Part shown: piece after piece, positions 56,396-64,000 of the stretch | Position numbering within the stretch: the stretch's first letter is position 1 | Layout of the letters: every line of letters starts with the position of its first letter | Position numbers and translations under genes: made by a program | Assembly: GCA_030144725.1 (NCBI GenBank) | Contig: JASKMD010000029.1 | Coordinates: forward strand, 7,947,446 to 8,011,445 | Reading direction: 5' to 3' | DNA length: 64,000 nt | Origin: Haematococcus lacustris | Taxonomy: Eukaryota > Chlorophyta > Chlorophyceae > Chlamydomonadales > Haematococcaceae | The notes under the pieces: generated by a model | What the model saw: only the letters and a program-made list of their open reading frames with translations | Database searches by the model: none | What the model was told of the DNA's origin: nothing

Positions 56396-59300
56396 AGGGT
56401 CAGGGTCAGGGTCAGGGTCAGGGTCGGGGTCAAGGTCAGGCTACAATGGGCCTGACCTCAGCCAACAGCGCTGCCACGAAAGCCAGGTCCTCCTCCTTCT
56501 CCAACACCACAGGGTTGGTCTTAGAAGACTGACGGGCCCCAGACTGCAAGGCACAGGCACGGCCAGCCAGCCCCTCCGCTGATGTTGTTGCCACTGCTAC
56601 TAACCCAGCTGCCAGCTGTTCAGCCAGTCAGCATAGCCCAAACTAAGCTGTAGGCAGCTGTTATATAGCCAGGAATCAAGCCTCAGTCATAATCAAGATC
56701 AGCGGCAGGGTGCACCGCTCATGCAGCCATGCAGTCACCCACATCATGTGTTATGACCAGTCATTCTACACACCAAGTAAACAATCAGCCTCACACCCAT
56801 AGCTACTCTGTTCGAATGCCGTAGGGAGCACCTCGCACCCACCTGTTTTTTCTTGGCATGCTCGCGCAGAGCCATGTAAGGCACACCTTGAGCCACCCAC
56901 TTGTTGAAGTCAAAGTGGTTGGCGCTCCTGTCAGCAGAGGCAGTAGGCCAGGCGGTATGGCTGCCAGGCATGCAGGGTGGGGAGGTGCAGGGCAGGGCAG
57001 GGCAGATCAGGGAGGTGAAGCTGTCAGTCAGCCTGCTGAGGAGAAGCTGAGTAGAAGGTGGGTGCCCCTGAGCCCTGCCCCCCATGTGCCACCATCACAT
57101 ACTGGCCAGGAGTTAGGAACGTGTGCCCTAGCATGCGTGTCACACTTGATGTGTGATGCAAGGATATGGAGTGGTGAAAGACATGGACCATGGAGGGAAG
57201 GGGGAGGTGTTGAGTGAGGCCAGGGGTTGGGGGCAACACACGAGCATGCAGTGGAAGGGGGCAGGCACGCTGATGAGGCAGGGAAGGCGCATGGGAAGCA
57301 CACATGATGCTCACACAATCAGTATGATGGGTAGATGGGGAGCCCATGTGATGATCACACAATGGGTGTGAAGTGGAGGTGCAAGGTGGCAGAGGTGCCA
57401 AGGAGGGCAAGCTCACAGGCTAAGAGGGCGGGGCGAGCAGAGAGGACCCCCTTACAAGAATGACAGTGACCCAGCATCCACAAGGAAGCGGCGAGCGGGA
57501 GTTGAACCCGAGACCTCCCAGGACAGCGGCTCAGGGAAGATGTAGGCGTTGAAGGTAGTGACCTGAGAAGGTGGCAGTGGCACAGCCAGCACTACATGTC
57601 GTCGTTTTAAATCCCAAGACCAGCTCATGTAGGCTGCCATGAGCACCAGGTGTGGCATCCAGCCTGATCCTGTGATAGGGGGCTGGTTGCTGAGTATTGG
57701 CCAGTTGCTTAGGTTGGATAAGTTGACAGCAACAACAGATTGGCATGGGCATGTGCATTACAGCACTGACAGTGGTTTGCTAGGTTCCCATGCAACTGTA
57801 TTGTTTCCACCCTGACTGCGTCTCAACACCCAGCCGGCCAGTGTGTGTGCTGCTCACCTCAAAGTGCTGCTGCTGAGCAGTTTGGGAAGCTGCAGGGCCA
57901 GGTGCCGGCTGTTGTGCAGTGAGGCTTGAAGTGTCTGGTGTGGCTGCTGCTTCTGCTGCTGCTGGCACAGCGGGGGAGGGCTGAGGGGTGGTGGGGTTGT
58001 GAGCAGCGCTGCTGCTGCTGGGGGGCCCGGAGCTGAGGGAGAAGCAGGATAAACCAAACTGGGTGATGGTGTAGGAGGCGGCTGCATCCCTGACCCGGCT
58101 GTACCTGCAGGCGGCAACACTTGGTAGCGCCTGGGTTCTAACCCGCGGTACAGCAGTTAGAGGTTTCGTTAGTTGCACTTACTGCTGCTGCTGGCTGCTG
58201 CTGCTAGGGGCTGTGCATTCCATGCTGCTGCTGCTGCTGCTGCTGCTGCTGGGGGCTGGACCCATTTCAAGCCCCTTCCAGACCTGGCCCTACCCCTACC
58301 CCTAGCTTCGACCCAAGCCCTGACCCCAATGCAGGCCTGACCTACATGTGCTGCATGACAGTAGCGAACCCTGACCGTGACCATGCCGCACACCCTGGTC
58401 CTGCACCCAACCCTGGCTGGTTACTGGCTGGGTGTTGGCTGGGAGTTAGCTATGGAGGTTCCCTGGTTGCTGGCTAGGCAGCATGTGAATGCAGGCCCCA
58501 GGAGCACTGCGGCACCGCCTCCCTGCTAAGGACTCCTCCTGCTCCTGAGGCTGGGGGCTGGGATAGTGCTGGCAGGTGTCCGCACTACTCTGACCCACCG
58601 GGCTTGCATGTCATCAAGGTACTCGTCACTGCCCTACAACGCAAGCATGGCAACGCTAGCATGGCCCTCAGCGTTGCAATCAGAGCGCCCATCACTCCCT
58701 TGGCAGGGTCCTAGCGGACACTGGGCTTTGCAAGACCCCGGCAAGGCAGGTGCACCACCAGCTGCTGTGCCCAGCATGGAGCCAGCAGTATGACCAGCCA
58801 GTGCAGGGCCTGATGTCGTGCTTGGTGTTGGCCCCACTCGTCTTGCCACTGCCCCCATGCAGCCAGGCAACCCCACAGCCAACAGCCCCAGAGCCTGGAC
58901 CCAACACCCCCTCGCCAGCCAAGGTGGTTGCCAGCCAAGGGCAAGGAGTACCCTGAGCTGGGCTACAAGTGGCTGTGAGACAAGCCACCCAAGACCCAGC
59001 TGCATCTGTAGCAGCCTGTGGCACAGTAGTGTGTGCCTCCCTCCCTTGAGCTGTTATTAGCTTACAATCAGCGACAATGTAGGCCCTAGTGAGGGCCAAG
59101 GTGCTGTCACTGGGAGACATTAGGCCCTGGGGTCGTTAGGCCCAGCCTACTGCCTCATGCTGCGTAGCAACCTTGTTGCCTTGCCTTGTCAGTGAATAGG
59201 CCTGTCATTTCGCAATCGAATGCATAGTAGGTGCACTCAGACAGGGCCTTCTGTATCTTGGGTAGAGCAACATCAAAGTTGTCGCGTGTGACGTCAGTGA

Positions 59301-59481
59301 TGTCCATGCATAGCTCCACAGCCCTGCACATAGTGCACACAAGCCTAAGTAAGCATTGTGTACTGTCTACTTCAGCCACGTGGAGCAATAGGCCTGTTAG
59401 TTAGGGCGCCACAAACAAGCACCCCAATTTACCATACTTTAGCATGAACGCTCACCCGTCGCCCCCTGATCTGGCTGCCAT
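53785..59481 (-). CDS. PARN: Poly(A)-specific ribonuclease PARN
   Basis: Minus-strand exons: 59456-59481, about 59200-59323, 58599-58628, 57856-58104, 57456-57562, 56843-56927, 56457-56543, 55905-56066, 55554-55745, 55219-55409, 54193-54254, 53797-54115. PARN is a DEDD-family 3' exonuclease that shortens poly(A) tails of mRNAs and small RNAs. All catalytic residues are visible: Asp and Glu in YYAFDCEMTGLF, Asp in GKPAVGHNCFMDLA, and His and Asp in AHEAG-YDAYMTG. An R3H-like segment is RYNSFQRLLVHQVLAQVSHF. NHFDFNKWVAQGVPYMA and SLSFL match the FDFNKxxxxGIPY and SIDFL blocks. Exon 57856-58104 has a ~55-residue Ala/Pro/Ser insertion. The C-terminus either stops at 53785 or splices on at a GTGAGT donor (53796); no further exon was found, and a transposon lies just downstream. 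Exons between 54255 and 55218 may be incomplete. Confidence 0.87.
54631..54725. repeat. Short palindromic repeat (MITE-like)
   Basis: GTTTGAGTCGGATCTAGTTA and the opposing GATCCGGCTCAAA form inverted arms around GTGGCTGCTAG repeats. The left arm recurs at 63103-63150. The right flank AATGGAGGCCCTAGTGAGGG recurs near 2797 and 59080. Confidence 0.5.
56258..56440. repeat. Hexanucleotide array (GGGTCA/GGGTCG)n in PARN intron
   Basis: About 30 units of GGGTCA with a central block of GGGTCG. In the minus-strand transcript it begins ~16 nt after the donor at 56456. It makes spurious VRVRVR and TLTLTL frames. Confidence 0.9.
58740..59090 (+). mobile_element. Nuclease-element fragment in PARN intron
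   Basis: Plus strand in shifting frames: CPAWSQQYDQPVQGLMSCLV, SQATPQPTAPEPGPNTPSPA and [14 protein letters not shown]. The RuvC-III block itself is deleted. It ends with the ELLLAYNQ-like 3' end and the CCCTAGTGAGGG repeat. Antisense to PARN. Confidence 0.55.
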
Positions 59482-59794
59482 GGCGCGGCGTGGCTCGCGG
59501 CACACCAATGTGCGCCTGGCGTAGCACGCCGCCCGCACCAGCGGCCGGAATAGAGGAGCCACCACGACAGAGAGCCAGAAGCGTACGGCTGCAGTTGCTG
59601 CAGTTTTCAACATTTATCCTAAAAAAGTTTGGGATATTTGATCAGGTAATGAGTCGTGCACTGAAGTTCATGTCTTGTCTCATCATGCTCATGGCTATGG
59701 TACGTTATTCATTAGAACCTGTGCTTTGCATCACAGTCATCCTGTCAGCACTTTCAAAACACATCACGAACATAGCCACAGTTGCACCGCTGAC
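59482..59794. promoter_or_regulatory. Divergent promoter region (PARN / HROB-like)
   Basis: 313 bp lie between divergent ATGs. No TATA box is evident. Confidence 0.45.
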
Positions 59795-62296
59795 ATGGCC
59801 GATGGCGAGCGGCTCATCCCAGGCCCAGCTGGCCTTCTGCAAGCTCTACGAGCTCGGAATGAGCCCGACGACGCAGTGTCCGCTCTTCTGGCAGACATTC
59901 AAGCGCCACGGGGTGGCGGCAGTTGGCGACAGCTGGGAACACAGCAAAACACGAACTTTCAATGCGCGTCGTGGGAGCTGGCTTTGAATTGTCTAGACAT
60001 TGTGGAATGGGACCGTGAGTTCCTTGTAGACCTTAGCCGCATGATGTTTGAACAGGCCTCATATCTGTGTCCTCGGCAAGCCTTGCAGCCACGCATCCAC
60101 TGCTTAAGAACAATGTTGCCAGCATACGAAGGGACCCTACAACCTGCAAGGTCCCCAATGTGGGTGTTATGCACAGTGATGGCACTGCAGGGCACAGCTT
60201 GCATGTAAACAACTGTCCACAACAGTTGCTGTTCGCCGCATGCAGCTTCTTGCCGTCATCTGCAGCTTGGTGCACAGCGCTGCAGGAGATGCAATGGTTG
60301 TGCTGCGTGACCCCAGCGGCGAAGTGAAAGCTGCGGTGTCCCCCAAAGTACTCCAGCAGCACCCTGCTTTCTGCCCAGGAGCGACAGTGGCATTGAAGCA
60401 GGTCAGGCTCACCTAACCTTACTGCACCTGACAATGCGCGCACCATGCGTCATCTGGAGCATGCAAGCAGCACATGAACAACATGAGCATGTGACTGATG
60501 TTCATGAGTCCCAGTAGACAAAGGTACATGTTTTATCTCTGGCAATGTGTTAGTGTGTGGTCGTAAGGGAGTGTGCGCCTTTTGTCTGCAGGTGACCTTC
60601 ATTTGCCCCATGCCTTGCATTCAGTACCTGTGCATCGTTCCTGAAAATGTCACCCAGGTGCGTCACACTTTACCCCTTGCCTTGCACAACATATCACACA
60701 TGTGATGCTCCCCTGAGGATGGAGAGTAGTGAAGGAGTCATCATGATCGCAGCAGTTCTGGTGTCTGGTTTTGAATGGAAATGCTGCTGCCGGCGCTGGT
60801 TGCAGGTGTGGCCAGCTCCTGTGTCCAATGCCACCCAGGGCCCTGGCTTGCATGCTACTGGACAAACCATGGCAGGAAGGGGTGCAAGAGTGCCAGGCCT
60901 TGACAGCCGCTCGCTGGCCCTGCTGCCCCCCTCTGCTGCCACTCATGGCAACCATGCCAATGGAACGGGCTGCATGCGGCACACCCCCAACACTCAACGC
61001 CATGCAGACGAGCAAGGCGGGCCAGGGGTTATAAACATTATTCAGACTGGGACACAGCCTCAGCACATTCAACACCGGCACCAAGGGCAGGGACATGGCA
61101 GGCCAGGTACTGCAGCTGCAGGGGATGCAGCCAGCCCTCAAAATGCCTACACCAGCATTGCAAACACGCAGCAACCAGGTTCAAATCACACAGCGCAGAA
61201 AGGGCACGAAGTGCAGCAGACACAGGGGCGCGCAGCCGCTGCCCAGCTGCCGGGCCTGGCTAGCAGCCACGGACAGCAGAAGCGCATGGAGCAAGGGCCT
61301 GGCACCGGGTCGGCAGCGCAGGCCCCTGGGCTGCTGGGCCTGTTTGGACTCTTCTCCCAGCGGCCTGCCCAGCCTGCACCTGCTCAGCCCTTGGAGCAGC
61401 CCAGACCCTGGGCTGGTGTCCCCGCAATGCGGTTGCCGCAGCGCCCTTCTGTCAGCGCTGCCAGGAGCTTTGCAGGTGGTGATGAGGATGAGGATGACGT
61501 GTTCCTGGAGGATGATGGGGAGGGGGATGACGGGGGCGAGATAGAGCTGGGCCAGTTTGACATTCTTGGAGTGCTCCCAGCCAAGCCTGGCCCATCTGCT
61601 CAGGCCCCTGACCCAGCTCCGCCACAACCACTAGTCACTGCCTCCCCAGCCACCTGCACTGCCACAACTGCACTTCCCGTAAACACCACCGCCTGCCGCA
61701 GTACCCCCCTTGCAGTTCCCACACACACGAGACCAGGCACTGCAGGTACACCTCAGCACCCAGGGCCAGCCCGAGCACAGCCTGCCTCCCCTGCCATAGA
61801 CCCCCCACCCCCCAGGCCCGTCAGACCACTCCCTGGGCGGCAGCAGGCCCCTGGGGCTATGCCTCCCCAGGCTGGGCTGGACACAGCAGGCCACGCTCCG
61901 GCAGAGGCCCCGCCTGTCAAGCGTCAAAGGGCAGCATCAGGCACGTCAGGGGCGCCAGCTGCAGCTGCAGTGCCTGGCCTTGGTGTTGCATCTGTTGCCA
62001 CTAAGACACCAGTGGCTAAGCCAGTGTTGAAGCCCCTGCTGAAGCCTGACACAGTGCGCAGCCTGCAGCTGATGCGGCAGCAGGCGCAGCAGCAGAGGGA
62101 GGCGGCGCAGGGGCTGGGGTTGAGTCCTGGCCAGGGCGTGGCGCAAGGGCATGGAAAGGAGCTGCAGGGGCAACGGACACCATGGGACGTGGGCGGCAAA
62201 GCGGCAGTCATGGGGGGCCAACTGCGTCCTAGCATCCGGCTGTTGGGCGATGAGGAGGAGGATGGTCCAGAGCTGGCAGACTTGGACTTTTCCTAA
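59795..62296 (+). CDS. HROB-like homologous recombination OB-fold protein
   Basis: Start ATG at 59795. The first part reads MADGERLIPGPAGLLQALRA; the IPGPAG motif is typical of plant and animal HROB/DUF4539 proteins. Exon borders between 59990 and 60225 are unclear (KNNVASIRRDPTTCKVPNV appears). Then exons 60226-60401 (VRRMQLLAVICSLVHSAAGD, MVVLRDPSGEVKAAVSPKVL), 60592-60657 (VTFICPMPCIQYLCIVPENV) and 60806-62296. These form the OB fold. The last exon is ~496 residues of Pro/Gln/Ala-rich disorder with an acidic patch (VFLEDDGEGDDGGEIELG) and ends DEEEDGPELADLDFS. HROB loads the MCM8-MCM9 helicase at recombination sites. The fold match is good; partner binding is inferred. Confidence 0.7.
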
Positions 62297-62574
62297 CACG
62301 TCCTCCAGCTGCCCGGGTTGGGCAGCTCATGCCCTTGTCATTATGAAAAGTGGCATCGTGGACTTGAAGCACAGCGGCCACACATGTGATGAGCAACTCC
62401 GCTGTTTGTGTATAGATATGAACATATTGGGTCGCCACATCTTGACAGCTTTGTCTAGACTAGGCAAGGGCAGAGCATGTAATTGAGTACGCACCAGGGG
62501 CCGCCCATAGGGCCTAGTAGGGCCTAATACCACCCATAGGGCCTAGTAGCCAAGCAGGAGTGAGAGAGTGAGAG

Positions 62575-63060
62575 AGCCTATGGCCCCACGCAGCAGCCAG
62601 GCAGCCACACAGCCAGCAGCCTCAGAGCCAGGGCCCAGCACTCCCCCTCCAGCCAAGCGCAGCAAGCCGGCAGCTGAGCCCACCAAGGGCAAGGGTCAGG
62701 GCAAGGCTGCCAAGGCAAAGCCAGCACCACAGCCAGGCAGGTGGCTGGACAGGGACTGCAATGCAGCATTGAACATGCAGCGCATTGGGGAGGGCAGGTG
62801 GCGGCCGTTGGAGCTGTGCTACTGGCCAGACCAGGGAGCTCTGCCAGCCAAGGGCAAGGAGTACCTGGCCTGGGCTACAAGCGGGTGCGAGACAAGCCCC
62901 CCAAGGCCCAGGAGCAGCAGCAGCAGCCTGCTGAGGCACAGTAGTGTGTGTGTCCCCCCATTTGAGCTGTCATCAGCTTACAATTAGTGCATGTTTTGTC
63001 ATGCCAACTCTACACGATAGCCCTCGGGTCAGGCAATAGTGTAGGTAGTAGGCGGCTCAT
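62575..63060 (+). mobile_element. 3'-end copy of nuclease element with intact RuvC-III
   Basis: Plus strand: [40 protein letters not shown] then [30 protein letters not shown] one-base frameshift follows; [13 protein letters not shown] continues in the next frame to a stop at 62944. The conserved tail runs 62987-63080. It is the least decayed RuvC-III half in the window but lacks everything upstream. It lies 280 bp after the HROB-like gene, on the same strand. Confidence 0.65.
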
Positions 63061-63607
63061 GTGCCATGTGCACTGGGTTTACTCCACACAGCCCAATAAC
63101 ACTGTTTGAGTCGGATCTGATTAGTGGCTGCTAGTAGGTACTTGTACTTTTTACTTTGCTAGTAGGTCACCCCCGCCATTGGCCCCGCAAATGTGAGACG
63201 GTCTGGGGCGCGAATCTCCGTGTAGCTCGCGACAAAGTTTTGGCGCAGTTGGGTGTAACAGGCGTATCCGGCACCCCGCAGCCGCAAAACACTAGCTCAG
63301 ATCGGCGCCCGCCCAAACCTGACCTGTGCTTTCCGCTCCTAAAAGACTCACGCACATCATAAGGCGAGGCTGGCAGTCCTTCTACGCACGCCGTAAGCCA
63401 ACGGCACAAGTGCAGTACGCCTGCTTGCATGTCAGTGCATGGAGCATATAGTTCGTGCATATGCGCACAAGTCAGCAAGCTGGCACCCCTTACCTCACTT
63501 ACGTTGCGGCATGACTCTATGTAAATGTAAGCTGCCTTATGACAGCGCTACATCATCACTTGGCAATATGTTGTCGGGATGCCTCGGGATGGCTCTGGCT
63601 TTCAGTG

Positions 63608-63976
63608 TTACATGTGCCGTGGTGCCTCAACCTTCTTCCTCAACTTCAGCAGGCACATGTCACGCAACTCATTCTTTGATTTACTTGAAACCCCTCTGAT
63701 GTTATTGTGCTTGCACCATGCTTTCAATAGGTCCTTGTTCAGTGTATCAAATTGAGGCATACCAGGGTTGTCCAAGCGCATGAGCCTAATACATTCTGCA
63801 TTCAAAGCAGCTTGCCTAGCAGCTTCCTTGTCTAGCAGCATGGGCATTGGCTCAAGAGGCATCGAACCACGGCACTGTGCACCACACGGCTGAGGGGGGT
63901 TGCTCATGCGTGCACCACAAGCACATGCCGTCATTGACCACATGAGCTCACCCTCGGTAGTAGCAGGAAAATACAT
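63608..63976 (-). CDS. SAP-motif-like hypothetical protein, partial
   Basis: 122-codon minus frame, possibly continuing upstream past the window edge. The N-terminal half has a Cys cluster (ACACGARMS...CGAQCRG), possibly a small zinc site. The C-terminal half, LLKAWCKHNNIRGVSSKSKN then ELRDMCLLKLRKK, resembles a SAP helix-turn-helix DNA-binding motif. It could be a chromatin protein exon or part of a transposon protein. Confidence 0.35.
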   Translation of the reverse strand: MYFPATTEGELMWSMTACACGARMSNPPQPCGAQCRGSMPLEPMPMLLDKEAARQAALNAECIRLMRLDNPGMPQFDTLNKDLLKAWCKHNNIRGVSSKSKNELRDMCLLKLRKKVEAPRHM

Positions 63977-64000
63977 GCTGTGTTGTGCACGAGACCCTTG

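Noticed and set aside
56242..56455. VRVRVR / TLTLTL frames
   Set aside because: Hexamer microsatellite in a PARN intron with no coding context.

Overview
The window looks like nuclear DNA of a chlorophycean green alga, most like Haematococcus or its volvocalean relatives. It carries multi-exon genes with short introns, three GC-AG introns, CAG/CTG-rich low-complexity stretches, a chloroplast-type ribosomal protein and a flagellar outer-dynein-arm docking protein. The genus is inferred from sequence style and was not tested. There is no bacterial operon structure, rRNA, tRNA or CRISPR array that I can see.

Nine host genes can be read by joining exons. (1) 3.45-9.5 kb, minus: PAS-linked class III guanylyl cyclase. 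(2) 14.5-16.0 kb, minus: SRPBCC/START-type lipid-binding protein with a transit peptide. (3) 16.2-20.1 kb, plus: 26S proteasome lid subunit RPN5. (4) 21.0-21.7 kb, minus: plastid ribosomal protein S10. (5) 21.9-27.0 kb, plus: organellar threonyl-tRNA synthetase. (6) 30.9-35.5 kb, plus: outer dynein arm docking subunit ODA1/DC2, followed at 35.9-36.6 kb by a small SKA2-like gene. (7) 43.8-46.1 kb, minus: Arp2/3 subunit ARPC2. (8) 46.4-49.3 kb, plus: very-long-chain 3-hydroxyacyl-CoA dehydratase. (9) 53.8-59.5 kb, minus: PARN deadenylase, facing an HROB-like OB-fold recombination protein at 59.8-62.3 kb, plus. Eight of these genes form four head-to-head pairs with only about 180-315 bp between start codons.

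Between and inside them is dense mobile DNA. The main feature is a family of TnpB/Fanzor-like (RuvC-type) nuclease genes with N-terminal basic nuclear-localisation motifs. There is one nearly full but broken copy at 0.84-2.74 kb, relatives at 4.5-5.8, 27.4-28.3 and 28.8-30.3 kb, and many 3'-end fragments (7.3, 31.6, 53.3, 58.9, 62.7 kb). These often end in the same conserved noncoding tail. There are also an hAT-like element with a perfect 8-bp target duplication (13.4-14.5 kb), a Harbinger-like element with a 3-bp duplication (37.65-39.86 kb), a 5'-truncated LINE (40.2-41.7 kb) and a 1.2-kb inverted repeat shared by 9.95-11.15 and 41.74-42.93 kb. Three introns carry long G-quadruplex-prone tandem repeats starting just after the 5' splice site. 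The largest is about 209 copies of a CAGCC pentamer.

Exon borders were chosen by hand from splice consensus and family similarity. RPN5, ODA1 and ThrRS are the most secure models. The N-termini of the cyclase and ARPC2 and the 3' end of PARN are incomplete.
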